Assembly: GCA_016779605.1 (NCBI GenBank)
Contig: JADHNH010000003.1
Span: forward strand, 1 to 64,000
From: Nevskia sp.
GTDB taxonomy: Bacteria > Pseudomonadota > Gammaproteobacteria > Nevskiales > Nevskiaceae
Length of the DNA stretch: 64,000 nucleotides
Reading direction: 5' to 3'
The position numbers and the translations under genes are program-made. How positions within the stretch are numbered: the first letter of the stretch is position 1; each line of letters starts with the position of its first letter. This document shows, piece by piece, positions 28,754-37,861 of the stretch. The notes below the pieces were generated by a model. That model had not been told where the DNA came from and made no database searches. It was given only the letters and a program-made list of their open reading frames with translations.

Positions 28754-30156
28754 AGACGCTGTCCGGCCGGCCGCCGAGCCTGCGGCGGCGCTTCCTGGCC
28801 CTGCTGCTGGCACCGCTGCTGCTGCTGTTCGGCGTGGGCGGATTCGCCTGCTATGCCTTCGCCGTGCACTACGCCAACGCCACCAACGACAGCTGGCTGT
28901 ACGACTCGGCGGCGTCGCTGGCGCTGCTGATCGAGCGCGCCGACCGCGGCGTGGTGCTGGACATGCCCAAGGAAGCGCAGCGCATGTTCGAGTGGGACTT
29001 CGACGAGACCATGTACTACAAGGTCGTCGGCAGCCGCAGCGGCCTGATCGTGCAGCACGGCGACATCCCGCCCACGCCTTCGAACACCTTCTCCTACCGC
29101 CAGGTGCAGTTCTTCGACACCATGGTCGAAGGCCGCGCGGTGCGGGTGGCGGCGCTGCAGCTGCCCGAGGCGCAGTACGGCGAGGCGGTGACGGTGCAGG
29201 TGGCCGAAACCAACGGCCGCCGCCGCAAGCTCGAGCGCGAGATCCTGGCCGGCATCCTGCTGCCGCAGATCGTGCTGATCGGCGCCGCCGGCCTGATCAT
29301 CTGGTTCGGCATCCATCGCGGGCTGGCGCCGCTGCGGCTGATCGCGGCGCGGCTGTCGGCCCAGGATCACCGCCACCCGGCGCCGATCCCCAGCCACGAC
29401 GTGCCGGCGGAAGTGCAGCCGCTGACCGGCGCGCTGAACGAGCTGCTTGGCAGGCTGGAGTCCACGCTCGCCGCGCAACGCCGCTTCGTCGCCGATGCGG
29501 CGCACCAGCTGCGCACGCCGCTGACCTCGCTGAAGCTGAACCTCGACCACGCCTTGCGCCTGGTGCAGCCCGCGGCGCGCACCCCGCTGCTCGAGGCCTC
29601 GCGCGCGGTCGACCGCATGGCGCGGCTGTCCAAGCAGCTGCTGGTGCTGACGCGCACCGAGCCCAACGCCTACATGGCCACGCCGACCGAGATCTTCGAC
29701 CTGGTGGCGGTGGCCGCCGAAGTCGGTGCCGAGTGGGTGCCGCGGGCGATCGCCAAGGACATCGACCTCGGCCTGTCCGCACCGGAGCGCCGCATCGAAG
29801 TGCGCGGCAACCCGGTGCTGTTCGCCGAGGCGCTGCACAACCTGCTGGACAACGCGGTCAAGTACCACCCCGGCGGCGGCCACATCTCGATCCAGGTCGG
29901 CGACCAGCCTTCGCCGTTTGCGATCGTCGTCGACGACGGCCCCGGCATCCCGGCGGCGCAGCGCGAGGACGTGCTGACGCGCTTCTACCGGCTGGACCGC
30001 AGCGGCGGCGACGGCAACGGCCTGGGGCTGGCGATCGTGCGCGAGATCGTGCGCGCGCACGACGGGCGCGTCACCTTGAGCGATAACGCCGGCGGCCAGG
30101 GGCTGAGCGTGCGCATCGACCTGCCGGCGGTGCCGGCGGTCGCGGCCGCCGCCTGA
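28750..30156 (+). CDS. Sensor histidine kinase
   Basis: 468 residues. First membrane helix about 18-42, a periplasmic 2CSK_N-type sensor region (YANATNDSWLYDSAASLALLI) about 43-165, second helix about 165-185, and a HAMP-like linker. The H-box AAHQLRTPLTSLKL carries the phospho-His. N box HNLLDNAVKYH, G1 DDGPGIP and G2 GNGLGLAIV form the ATPase. This domain set resembles TctE/QseC kinases. The ATG overlaps the regulator TGA (ATGA). The linkage to a metal pump suggests a metal or envelope signal, but no clear metal-binding cluster is visible in the sensor region. Confidence 0.9.
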   Translation: MKTLSGRPPSLRRRFLALLLAPLLLLFGVGGFACYAFAVHYANATNDSWLYDSAASLALLIERADRGVVLDMPKEAQRMFEWDFDETMYYKVVGSRSGLIVQHGDIPPTPSNTFSYRQVQFFDTMVEGRAVRVAALQLPEAQYGEAVTVQVAETNGRRRKLEREILAGILLPQIVLIGAAGLIIWFGIHRGLAPLRLIAARLSAQDHRHPAPIPSHDVPAEVQPLTGALNELLGRLESTLAAQRRFVADAAHQLRTPLTSLKLNLDHALRLVQPAARTPLLEASRAVDRMARLSKQLLVLTRTEPNAYMATPTEIFDLVAVAAEVGAEWVPRAIAKDIDLGLSAPERRIEVRGNPVLFAEALHNLLDNAVKYHPGGGHISIQVGDQPSPFAIVVDDGPGIPAAQREDVLTRFYRLDRSGGDGNGLGLAIVREIVRAHDGRVTLSDNAGGQGLSVRIDLPAVPAVAAAA

Positions 30157-30175
30157 GCCTTGCGCATCGCGGCCG

Positions 30176-31138
30176 TCAGGCCGCGTCGCCCAGCCGTTCC
30201 TCGATGAAGCGGGTCCACACGGCGTCCGGCTGCCAGATGCGCAGGATGTCCTCCTGCGCACGCAGCGGCGGCACGCCCTGCTTGAGCACGCGGTAGAGAA
30301 ACACGAACGCCGACACGCGCTTGTTGGCGGCGCAGTGCACGAACACGCGGCGGCCGCGCTCGGCTTCCATGACCTGGCAGAAACGCTCGAAATCGGCCTT
30401 GGCCGGCGCCTCCCATTCCACCGGGATGTGGTGGTAGCGCAGGCCCTGCGCGGCCACCGCGGCGCGCTCGTCCGGGATCGCGCTCGGCGACGTCTCCGGC
30501 AGCAGGTTGATCACGGTCTGGTAGCCGCCGGCGCGCACCGCGAAGAACTGCTCGGCGGTGGGCTGCCCGGCGGTGGCCAGGGTCAGGTCGATCGGATGGA
30601 AGTCGCGGATCGAGCGCAGCGCCTCGTTCTCGTACGGCTGCGGCTCCAGGCCGCGCCGCAGCATCCAGTCGCGCAGCGCCAGGCCAGTGGCGGCCGGCCA
30701 CGGCCGCAGCTGCGCCGGCGGCACGCGGCGGTATTCGACCAGCTCGGCGCCGAGCTTGATCTCGCCGGTGGCGACCACGTGGTAGGCGATGATGACCTGG
30801 TTCATCCGCTCGAACGGGTAATGGCCGACGAACTCGGCCACCTTGCCCTGCAGGCCGAGCTCCTCTTCCACCTCGCGCAGCACGCCGGATTCCGGGTGCG
30901 GATCGTCCTTTTCCAGGAAGCCGGTGATCAGCGCGAACATCTTCGGCGGCCACATGGCGTTGCGCGCCAGGATGATGTCGCCCTCGTGCTCGACGATCGC
31001 CGCGACTACCGGCACCGGGTTGTCCCAGTGGACGAAGCCGCAGCCGGGCGCGGGGCAGCGGCGGCGCGGCGGGCCGTCGTCCACCGCGCCGGTTTCCAGC
31101 GGGGTGGCGCAGCGGGGGCAGAACTTGAATGCACTCAT
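30176..31138 (-). CDS. Zinc-ribbon Nudix hydrolase fused to a tyrosine-phosphatase-like domain
   Basis: 320 residues. Residues 1-30 carry a four-Cys zinc ribbon (CPRC, CPAPGC) as in NudC. A Nudix domain follows, its box reading GFLEKDDPHPES then GVLREVEEELGL: one residue longer than the canonical GX5EX7REUXEEXGU and with Asp at the first Glu, while REVEEE is intact. From about residue 200 there is a second domain resembling dual-specificity phosphatases (LLPETSPSAIPDERAAVAAQGLRYHHIPV), with VHCAANKRVSAF in place of HCXXGXXR. The family roles would be cleavage of dinucleotide pyrophosphates and phosphate ester hydrolysis. The link is novel to me. Start ATG overlaps the upstream thioesterase stop (ATGA). 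Confidence 0.8.
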   Translation of the reverse strand: MSAFKFCPRCATPLETGAVDDGPPRRRCPAPGCGFVHWDNPVPVVAAIVEHEGDIILARNAMWPPKMFALITGFLEKDDPHPESGVLREVEEELGLQGKVAEFVGHYPFERMNQVIIAYHVVATGEIKLGAELVEYRRVPPAQLRPWPAATGLALRDWMLRRGLEPQPYENEALRSIRDFHPIDLTLATAGQPTAEQFFAVRAGGYQTVINLLPETSPSAIPDERAAVAAQGLRYHHIPVEWEAPAKADFERFCQVMEAERGRRVFVHCAANKRVSAFVFLYRVLKQGVPPLRAQEDILRIWQPDAVWTRFIEERLGDAA

Positions 31139-31617
31139 GGCGTGGCCTTCGGATGGGATTCGGTTGGGCCGGCGGCGGGCGGCGCCTTGGCGACGAAGCT
31201 GCCGAGATGGCGCGCCACCGCCTGCCCGCCGCTGCTGACCGTGACTTCGATTTCGATGCGCGCCCGGCCGTGCAGCCGCAGGTCGGCCAGGAACTCGCGC
31301 CAGGCATCGGCGGGCAGGCGCGCGGCGGCGGACAGCTCGCCGCGCGCCGGCAGCAGGTATTCGCACTGGCTCTTCTGCACGAATACGGCGCACTCCACCG
31401 CGTCCTGCTGCAGCGCCTGGTGCAGCAGCGTCCAGCCGGCGACGATCGCCAGCGTGACCAGGCTGCCGCCGAACGCGGTCTGGTGGACGTTGATGTTCGG
31501 CGCCAGCGGCGCGCGCACTTCGATGGCGTGCCGCTCGCCCGGCTGCACGCGCAGCTGCATCGCCGCCGTCAGCGGGATGCGGCTGTGCAGGAAGTCGGTG
31601 AGGGAATCGGGCGTCAT
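31135..31617 (-). CDS. Hotdog-fold thioesterase (YiiD C-terminal-like)
   Basis: 160 residues with the signature APNINVHQTAFGGSLVTLAIVAGW, typical of the putative thioesterase domain found at the C-terminus of YiiD. The long helix after TAFGGS is the hotdog central helix. Likely hydrolyses an acyl-CoA thioester in the cytoplasm. The substrate is unknown. Stop overlaps the start of the Nudix fusion gene, so the two are translationally coupled. The upstream spacer to the alpha/beta hydrolase is 29 bases of opposite spacing, so it may have its own promoter. Confidence 0.8.
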   Translation of the reverse strand: MTPDSLTDFLHSRIPLTAAMQLRVQPGERHAIEVRAPLAPNINVHQTAFGGSLVTLAIVAGWTLLHQALQQDAVECAVFVQKSQCEYLLPARGELSAAARLPADAWREFLADLRLHGRARIEIEVTVSSGGQAVARHLGSFVAKAPPAAGPTESHPKATP

Positions 31618-31646
31618 GCGTGTAGTTTACTCAATGGACATGGTGC

Positions 31647-32468
31647 TCAGGCTGCGGCGAGAAAGTTCCTGAGCGCCAGCAGCACGCCGTCCGGCGCTTC
31701 CAGCATCAGGTCGTGGCCCGCCGCCAGCGTCGTCACCTGCGGCCGCGCCGCGGCGGCGACCAGGGACTGCGCCGCCTTGGGCGCCGTCATCTGGTCCGCC
31801 GCGCCCAGCACGAACAGCACCGGGCAGGCCAGGCTTTTCATCGCCGCCTCGCCGTTGGCGTAGCGGTCGCAGATGGAGAATCCCTGGTGCAGCAGGTTGA
31901 CCTTGCGGTTGCCCGCCAGCACGCGCCGCAGCAACGCCCGCGAGCTGCCGTACAGCCAGGTGCCCGGCCCCAGCGCCGACGGCGGCGGCGCCAGCGTGGA
32001 GTGGGAAAAGGTGTCGACCATGTCGATCGCCTTGAGCGGCTGCTCCAGCGAAGTCTTCAACAAGGCTTCGGACACGCGCATCGGGTAGGCGGTGCCGACC
32101 AGCGCCAGGTGGCTGATGGCGGGCGCGCCGCGCGCCTGCGCACGGCTGGCGGCCTCCAGCGCGATCAGCGAGCCCAGGCTGTGGCCGACCAGCGCGGCGC
32201 GGCCGACGCCGGCCGCGGCGAGCAGCTCCAGCACCCAGTCGGCGCCGTCCTCGACGCTGGACGGCGGCACGCCGCCGCTGCGTCCATGGCCGGGCTGGTC
32301 CACCGCCAGCACGTTCCAGCCGTGGTGCGCCAGGTAGCGCGTCTGCAGGATCCACACGCTGTGGTCGTTGAGCACGCCGTGGACGAACACCACGGTCGGC
32401 CGGGCCGGATCGAACGGCCTGCCGCCGGTGTAGGCATAGGCGTCGGCGCCGCGCACCTTGATCATCAT
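31647..32468 (-). CDS. Alpha/beta hydrolase
   Basis: 273 residues, no signal peptide. Oxyanion loop VVFVHGVLNDHSVW, nucleophile Ser in LVGHSLGSL, acid Asp probably in LGAADQMTAP and catalytic His in LAAGHDLMLE. VDQPGHGRSGG is the strand-4 motif of lipase/esterase and C-C hydrolase-like members. The substrate is not predictable. It lies 12 bases downstream of metY on the same strand and so is probably co-transcribed with it, which would be consistent with homoserine ester metabolism, but the family is too broad to say. Confidence 0.85.
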   Translation of the reverse strand: MMIKVRGADAYAYTGGRPFDPARPTVVFVHGVLNDHSVWILQTRYLAHHGWNVLAVDQPGHGRSGGVPPSSVEDGADWVLELLAAAGVGRAALVGHSLGSLIALEAASRAQARGAPAISHLALVGTAYPMRVSEALLKTSLEQPLKAIDMVDTFSHSTLAPPPSALGPGTWLYGSSRALLRRVLAGNRKVNLLHQGFSICDRYANGEAAMKSLACPVLFVLGAADQMTAPKAAQSLVAAAARPQVTTLAAGHDLMLEAPDGVLLALRNFLAAA

Positions 32469-32480
32469 GGCTGGCCTCCT

Positions 32481-33788
32481 TTACTTGCCTTGCGCGAGCT
32501 TCTGCGCCGCGCGCAGTGCCCGGCCAAGGTCGTCGAGCAGGTCGTCGGCCGATTCCAGGCCCACCGACAGGCGGATGGTGCCCTGGGCGATGCCGGCGCC
32601 GGCCAGTGCCGCGTCGTCCATGCGGAAGTGGGTGGTGGACGCGGGGTGGATCACCAGCGAGCGGCAGTCGCCGACGTTGGCCAGGTGCGAGAACACCTTG
32701 AGCGTCTCGATGAACTTGCGGCCGGCGGCGCGGTCGCCGCGCAGGTTGAAGCTGAACACCGAGCCGCAGCCCTTCGGCAGCAGGCGCGCGGCGAGCGCGC
32801 GGTCCGGGTGGCTGTCGAGCTCCGGGTAGGCCACGCTTTCGACCATCGGCTGGCGCACCAGGAACTCCACCAGCTTGCGCGCGTTGGCGACGTGCCGCTC
32901 CATGCGCAGCGGCAAGGTTTCCACGCCCTGCAGGATCAGCCAGGCGGTGTGCGGGCTCATGCAGGCGCCGAAGTCGCGCAGCCCCTCGCGCCGCGCGCGC
33001 AGCAGGAACGATCCGACCGTGGCCTCCTCGGTGAACACCATGCCGTGGAAGCCGTCGTAGGGCGCGGTGAGCTCGGGGAAGCGGCCGCTGCGGTCGTAGT
33101 CGAAGCCGCCGCCGTCGACGACGATCCCGCCGATGACCGTGCCGTGGCCGGACAGGAACTTGGTCGCCGAGTGGTAGACCAGGTCCGCGCCCAGCGCCAG
33201 CGGCTGCATCAGGTACGGCGTGGTGAAAGTGGAGTCGACCAGCAGCGGCACGCCGGCGGCGTGGGCGATGGCCGACACCGTGGGGATATCCAGCACGTCG
33301 AGCCCCGGGTTGCCCAGCGTCTCGCCGAACAGCAGCTTGGTATTCGGCCGCACCGCGGCGCGCCAGCCGTCGATGTCGCCGGGGCGCACGAACGTGGTGT
33401 CGATGCCGAACCTGCGCAGGGTGTAGTGCAGCAGGTTCTGCGAGCCGCCGTATAGCGCGGTGGAGGCGACGATGTGCGAGCCGGCGCCCATCAGCGTGAC
33501 GATGGCCAGGTGCAGCGCGGCCTGGCCGCTGGCGGTGGTGATGGCGCCGACGCCGCCTTCCAGCGCGGCGATGCGCTGCTCCAGCACGGCGTTGGTGGGA
33601 TTGGAGATGCGCGAATAGACGTGGCCGGGGCGCTCGAGGTTGAACAGCGCCGCGGCATGGTCGCTGTCGTCGAACACGAACGAAGTGGTCAGGTGGATCG
33701 GCACGGCGCGCGCGCCGGTGGCGGGGTCCGGCGCGGCGCCCGCGTGCAGGGCGAGGGTGTCGAAGCCGGGGTCTGAATAGCCGGGCAT
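32481..33788 (-). CDS. metY: O-acetylhomoserine sulfhydrylase
   Basis: 435 residues, a Cys/Met-metabolism PLP enzyme. N-terminal FDTLALHAG and VPIHLTTSFVFDDSDHAAALF, and the PLP lysine in YHSATKFLSGHGTVIGG. Length and the sequence GTPVYSRI-like RISNPTNAVLEQRIAALEGG agree with the OAH/OAS sulfhydrylase branch (about 430) rather than MetB (about 390). It converts O-acetyl- or O-succinylhomoserine with sulfide to homocysteine in methionine synthesis. ATG 33788 is well placed. The leader upstream is too short for a SAM riboswitch, and none was seen. Confidence 0.92.
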   Translation of the reverse strand: MPGYSDPGFDTLALHAGAAPDPATGARAVPIHLTTSFVFDDSDHAAALFNLERPGHVYSRISNPTNAVLEQRIAALEGGVGAITTASGQAALHLAIVTLMGAGSHIVASTALYGGSQNLLHYTLRRFGIDTTFVRPGDIDGWRAAVRPNTKLLFGETLGNPGLDVLDIPTVSAIAHAAGVPLLVDSTFTTPYLMQPLALGADLVYHSATKFLSGHGTVIGGIVVDGGGFDYDRSGRFPELTAPYDGFHGMVFTEEATVGSFLLRARREGLRDFGACMSPHTAWLILQGVETLPLRMERHVANARKLVEFLVRQPMVESVAYPELDSHPDRALAARLLPKGCGSVFSFNLRGDRAAGRKFIETLKVFSHLANVGDCRSLVIHPASTTHFRMDDAALAGAGIAQGTIRLSVGLESADDLLDDLGRALRAAQKLAQGK

Positions 33789-33935
33789 TTTGAATTTTCC
33801 TGGATCGGCGGTATTGGTAGCATACCGGGTGCAGCAAACCGGCCCTGCAAAAGACCGGCGGCCTTAGCCTTCGTCAATGCGGTAACGCAGTTCCTCGCCT
33901 AGGCGGAAACGATTTCAACCAACCGGAGCACGACC

Positions 33936-34259
33936 ATGCTGTTCCTGCTGAGCGTGAAACTGGCCAAGCCCGCGGGCATGTCCAACCAGGAGTTCTACGG
34001 CGTTTGGGAAAAGGAGTACGCCGGCGTCAGCGGCGCCGTGCAGGCGGGCCTGGTGAAGTGGGTGTACAAGGTCGCCGGCAGCCCGCAGGTGGTGGCGGTG
34101 GTCGAGGTCGGCAGCGCCGACGACATGGACCACGCCATCAACAGCCTGCCGATCTGGAGCCTGGGCTATTCGCACATCGTCACCGATGTGACCTGGACCC
34201 CGCTGCGCTCCTACGACAGCTGGGGCGAGGACCTGAAGAAGCTCGCCCAGGGCGGCTGA
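33936..34259 (+). CDS. Muconolactone isomerase-like small protein
   Basis: 107 residues with the ferredoxin-like fold pattern of the MIase family: LFLLSVKLAKPAGMSNQEFYGVWEKE at the start, the VVAVVEVGSADDMDHAINSLPIW centre and a hydrophobic dimer strand. True muconolactone isomerases work in catechol degradation, but no other ring-cleavage gene is near, so this is more likely a homologue of unknown role. ATG 33936 follows ACCGGAGCACGACC. It stands alone, divergent from metY and upstream of the STAS gene. Confidence 0.7.
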   Translation: MLFLLSVKLAKPAGMSNQEFYGVWEKEYAGVSGAVQAGLVKWVYKVAGSPQVVAVVEVGSADDMDHAINSLPIWSLGYSHIVTDVTWTPLRSYDSWGEDLKKLAQGG

Positions 34260-34392
34260 AAGCCGCCGGGACCGGCGCGCCGGCGCACAGGGGGCGGCCC
34301 TCGGCCGCTGGTATCGGGCAGCGCTTCTCCGCAATACTGCCGGAACGAACCACGGACCGGGCCAGCGCCCGCCGTCCGTCGGAGGGCGACCG

Positions 34393-34758
34393 ATGGAAGC
34401 AAAGCAGACCCGGCTGAGCGGCAGCCTGATCCTGCGTCCCGCGGGCCGGGTCGACATGGGCAACGCGGAAGCGTTCAAGGAACTGCTGCTGCGCGTGCTG
34501 GCCGAGGCGAAGACGGCGCTGGTGCTGGACCTGGCGGAGCTCGAGTACATCAGCAGCGCCGGCCTGCGCGCGATCATGATCGCCTCGCGCGCCGCCAAGT
34601 CCGGCGGCGTTGCCCTGGGCGTGGCCGCGATGCAGCCGGTGGTGGCCGAGATTTTCGCGATCAGCCGCTTCGACCTGGTGTTTCCCTGCTTCGCCTCGTG
34701 CCGCGAGGCGCTGGCCCGGCTGGCGCCGGACGCGCTGGCCGGCTTCGACGCCCTTTAA
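34393..34758 (+). CDS. STAS-domain anti-sigma factor antagonist
   Basis: 121 residues covering a single STAS domain. The phosphorylation loop is EYISSAGLRAIM, with Ser54/Ser55 at the position phosphorylated in SpoIIAA/RsbV. In partner switching, the unphosphorylated antagonist binds the anti-sigma kinase and frees the target. CGGAGG precedes the ATG by 6 bases. The likely partners are in the same cluster: PP2C phosphatase at 35726 and RsbW-like kinase at 38901. No sigma factor is encoded nearby, so the output may be another protein. Confidence 0.88.
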   Translation: MEAKQTRLSGSLILRPAGRVDMGNAEAFKELLLRVLAEAKTALVLDLAELEYISSAGLRAIMIASRAAKSGGVALGVAAMQPVVAEIFAISRFDLVFPCFASCREALARLAPDALAGFDAL

Positions 34759-34773
34759 GCCGCAGCCCCGCCG

Positions 34774-35733
34774 ATGAAAGTCACCTTCTGGGGCACGCGC
34801 GGTTCGCTGCCGGCGCCGCTGAGCGCGGCGGCGGTGCGCGCCAAGATCGTCAACGCGCTGGTCAAGGGCGCCGGCCACGGGCTGGACAGCGCTGACAAAG
34901 CCGCCGCGTTCTGCGACGCGCAGCTCAGCTTCGCCGAGGCCGGCACCTACGGCGGCAACTCGTCCTGCGTGCAGGTGGACACCGGCGGCGGCGAATACCT
35001 GCTGTGCGACCTCGGCTCGGGCGTGCGCGAGTTCTCGCTGTCGGCGCTGGCGCGGCACGGCCCGTCGCGACCGCAGACCTACAACGTCCTGGTTTCGCAC
35101 GTGCACTGGGACCACATCATGGGCTTCCCGTTTTTCGTGCCCGCCTTCATCCCCGGCAACCGCATCCGCCTGCATTCCTGCCATCCGCAGCTGGAGCGGG
35201 CGATCCGCAACCAGAACTCGGCGCCATGCTTTCCGGTGGAATTCTCGCAGCTCGCCGCCAGCATCGAGTTCGTGCCGCTGGAGCCCGGCCGCCCCTACGA
35301 GATCGCCGGCGCCCGGGTCACCGGCAAGCTGCAGCTGCACGGCAACGACTCCTACGGCTACCGCATCGAGAAGGACGGCAAGAGCGTGGTCTACACCACG
35401 GATTCCGAGCACAAGCTCGACCAGCCCGCGGAGATGGCCGCGTTCGCCGAGTTCTTCCGCCAGGCGGACCTGGTGATCTTCGACTCGATGTATTCGCTGG
35501 CCGACGCCGCCTCGGTGAAGGAGGACTGGGGGCATTCCAGCAACGTGGTCGGCGTGGAACTGTGCCAGATGGCACAGGCCCGCCACCTGGTGCTGTTCCA
35601 CCACGAGCCGATCCACGACGACGCGCGCATCCAGGGCATCCATCGCGAAACCATGCGCCTGGAGCAGATCACCCGCAGCGGCGCGCCGCTGCAAATCAGC
35701 GCCGCATACGACGGGCTGATCGTTGATGTCTGA
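34774..35733 (+). CDS. MBL-fold metallo-hydrolase
   Basis: 319 residues. MKVTFWGTRGSLPAP start and the metal motif SHVHWDHIMGFP (HxHxDH), with further ligands in VVYTTDSEH and the final LFHHEP histidines. The GTRGS opening and GTYGGNSSCV pattern match the MBL group related to cyclic phosphodiesterases and tRNase Z-like hydrolases often linked to signalling clusters. It is encoded 15 bases after the STAS gene and overlaps the phosphatase gene, so it belongs to the partner-switching operon. The substrate is unknown. A cyclic nucleotide is plausible but unproven. Confidence 0.85.
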   Translation: MKVTFWGTRGSLPAPLSAAAVRAKIVNALVKGAGHGLDSADKAAAFCDAQLSFAEAGTYGGNSSCVQVDTGGGEYLLCDLGSGVREFSLSALARHGPSRPQTYNVLVSHVHWDHIMGFPFFVPAFIPGNRIRLHSCHPQLERAIRNQNSAPCFPVEFSQLAASIEFVPLEPGRPYEIAGARVTGKLQLHGNDSYGYRIEKDGKSVVYTTDSEHKLDQPAEMAAFAEFFRQADLVIFDSMYSLADAASVKEDWGHSSNVVGVELCQMAQARHLVLFHHEPIHDDARIQGIHRETMRLEQITRSGAPLQISAAYDGLIVDV

Positions 35734-37861
35734 GCGCCGCCGCGCCGCGGCGTGGCTTTACCGGCTCGGCGCCGGGCGCGGACGGGCGGCGGCGCTGGTG
35801 CTGCTGGCGCTGTTCCTGGCGGTGCAGCTCGGCGCCGGCGAGCGCCTGTTCGCCGCACCGCGGCTGGCGCTGTTCGATTCCTACGAACGCCTGCTGCCGC
35901 GCGTCCGCAAATCCGCCCCGGTGGTGATCGTCGCCGTCGACGAGCGCAGCCTGGCGCGGATCGGCCAATGGCCATGGCCGCGCACGGTCGTCGCGCGGCT
36001 GGTGCAGGCGATCACGGCGGCGCATCCGGCGGCGCTGGGCGTGGACATGCTGTGGCCGGAGGCGGACGCCACCTCGCCGCCGGTCTGGGTGCAGGCGCAG
36101 GGCGCGCTGCCGGCCGAGCTGCGCGATGCGCTGGACGCACTGCCGGACCACGATGCGCTGCTGCGCGCGGCGCTGGCGTCCGGCCCGGTGGCGCTGGGCA
36201 TCGCCGGCGAGCGCGACGGCACGCCGGACCATCCAGGGCCGCTGGCGCCGGTGCGCGTGGTCGGCGCCGAGCCCTCGGCCTTGCCGTCGATACTGCCGGC
36301 CTTCGGCTCGACGGTGCGCAGCCTGCCGCTGCTGGACCAGGCCGCCGCCGGTCATGGCCTGCTGTCGGTGGACCGCGACCGCGACGGGCTGGTGCGGCGC
36401 ATGCCGCTGGTGTCCGTGGTCAACGGCCGGCCGGCGCCTTCGCTCGGCCTGGAAATGCTGCGCCTGGCCACCGGCGCTCCCTGGATCGACCTGTACCTGG
36501 CCCACGGCGCGGCGCAAGGCGTGACCGTCGGCCAGCTCGCCATCCCCAGCCAGGCCAAGGGCAGCGTCTGGATCGACTACACCGCCGACGATCCGCGCCG
36601 CTTCGTGTCCGCCGCCGACGTGCTCGACGGCAGCGTGCCGGCCGGCACCTTCGAGCAGCGGCTGGTGCTGCTCGGCATCGACGCCGCCGGGCTGGTCGAT
36701 CACGCGATCACGCCGCTGGGGCCGATGCCGGGCGTGGAGGTGCATGCGCAGTTCCTGGAGAACGTGTTCGATCGCCGCTATGCCGAGCGGCCGCGCTGGG
36801 CGCCGCTGGCCGAAGCGGGGCTGACCGCCGGCCTGGGGCTGCTGTTCATCGGCGGCCTGCCGCTGCTGCGGCTGCGCTGGTACGCGCCGGCCGGCATTTC
36901 CGGGCTCGGCCTGCTGGCGGCGGCTGGCGCCCTGGCCTGGGTGAGGGCGCGCTGGCTGATCGACGTGGCCGCACCGGCGATCGGCGACGGCGGCGTGCTG
37001 GTGGCGCTGCTGGGCGGCGGCCTGGCGGACGCCGACCGCCAGCGCCGCCGCCTGCGGCGCGAGCTGGAGCGGCGCAAGCTGGAAGCGGCCAGGATCGAAG
37101 GCGAGCTGGGTGCGGCGGTGCGCATCCAGATGGGCATGCTGCCCAAGCCCGCAGCGCTGGCGCAGGATTCGCGCTTCACGCTCGACGCGGCGATCGTGCC
37201 GGCGCGCCAGGTCGGCGGGGATTTCTACGATTTCTTCATGATCGACCCGCGGCACCTGTTCATCGCCGTCGGCGACGTCTCGGGCAAGGGCGTGTCGGCG
37301 AGCCTGTTCATGGCGATCGGCAAGTCGCTATGCAAGAGCTGCGCGCTGCGCGGGGACGGCGTGCCGGACATCGGCGCGGTGGTGCGGCGGGCCAACGCGG
37401 AGATCTCGCGCGACAACGTCGAGATGCTGTTCATCACGCTGTTCGCCGGCATCCTGGACCTCGCCAGCGGCCGCCTGCTGTTCTGCAACGCCGGCCACGA
37501 CGCGCCGTTGCTGCTGCGCGGCGGCGCGGTGCCGCAGCGGCTGCCCGGCGGCGGCGGCGGTCCGCCGCTGTGCGCGCTGGACGATTTCGACTACCCGGCG
37601 CAGAGCCTGCAGCTCGCGCGCGGCGACCTGCTGTGCCTGGTCACGGACGGCGTCACCGAGGCGATGAACCGTTCGGGCGAGCTGCTCGGCCACCAGCGCC
37701 TGGCCGCCGCCCTCGCCGCCCTGCCGCCGGCGGCCGGCGCGAGCGCCGCGGTGGCGCAGGTACGCAGCGCGGTGGCCGCGTTCGTCGACGGCGCGGAGCC
37801 GTCCGACGACCTCACGGTGCTGGCGGTGCAGTGGCGCGGCGCGGACGCCGCCCCCGGTTAG
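35726..37861 (+). CDS. CHASE2 sensor / PP2C-type (SpoIIE/RsbU) serine phosphatase
   Basis: 711 residues. One N-terminal helix (about 20-40), an extracytoplasmic CHASE2 domain (about 45-340; VDERSLARIGQWPWPR and VDMLWPEAD are typical), three membrane helices (about 348-430), a short coiled coil, then a PP2C domain (about 475-705) with metal-binding QVGGDFYDFF, GDVSGKGVSASLFM, FCNAGHDAPLLL, LVTDGVTEAMN and DDLTVLAV. It would sense an envelope signal and dephosphorylate the STAS antagonist. ATG 35726 overlaps the MBL gene. Its stop overlaps that of the convergent OmpA-like gene by two bases. Confidence 0.9.
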   Translation: MSERRRAAAWLYRLGAGRGRAAALVLLALFLAVQLGAGERLFAAPRLALFDSYERLLPRVRKSAPVVIVAVDERSLARIGQWPWPRTVVARLVQAITAAHPAALGVDMLWPEADATSPPVWVQAQGALPAELRDALDALPDHDALLRAALASGPVALGIAGERDGTPDHPGPLAPVRVVGAEPSALPSILPAFGSTVRSLPLLDQAAAGHGLLSVDRDRDGLVRRMPLVSVVNGRPAPSLGLEMLRLATGAPWIDLYLAHGAAQGVTVGQLAIPSQAKGSVWIDYTADDPRRFVSAADVLDGSVPAGTFEQRLVLLGIDAAGLVDHAITPLGPMPGVEVHAQFLENVFDRRYAERPRWAPLAEAGLTAGLGLLFIGGLPLLRLRWYAPAGISGLGLLAAAGALAWVRARWLIDVAAPAIGDGGVLVALLGGGLADADRQRRRLRRELERRKLEAARIEGELGAAVRIQMGMLPKPAALAQDSRFTLDAAIVPARQVGGDFYDFFMIDPRHLFIAVGDVSGKGVSASLFMAIGKSLCKSCALRGDGVPDIGAVVRRANAEISRDNVEMLFITLFAGILDLASGRLLFCNAGHDAPLLLRGGAVPQRLPGGGGGPPLCALDDFDYPAQSLQLARGDLLCLVTDGVTEAMNRSGELLGHQRLAAALAALPPAAGASAAVAQVRSAVAAFVDGAEPSDDLTVLAVQWRGADAAPG

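Noticed and set aside
33789-33935. SAM-type riboswitch upstream of metY
   Set aside because: The leader is short and has no recognisable multi-stem aptamer. Nothing supports it.
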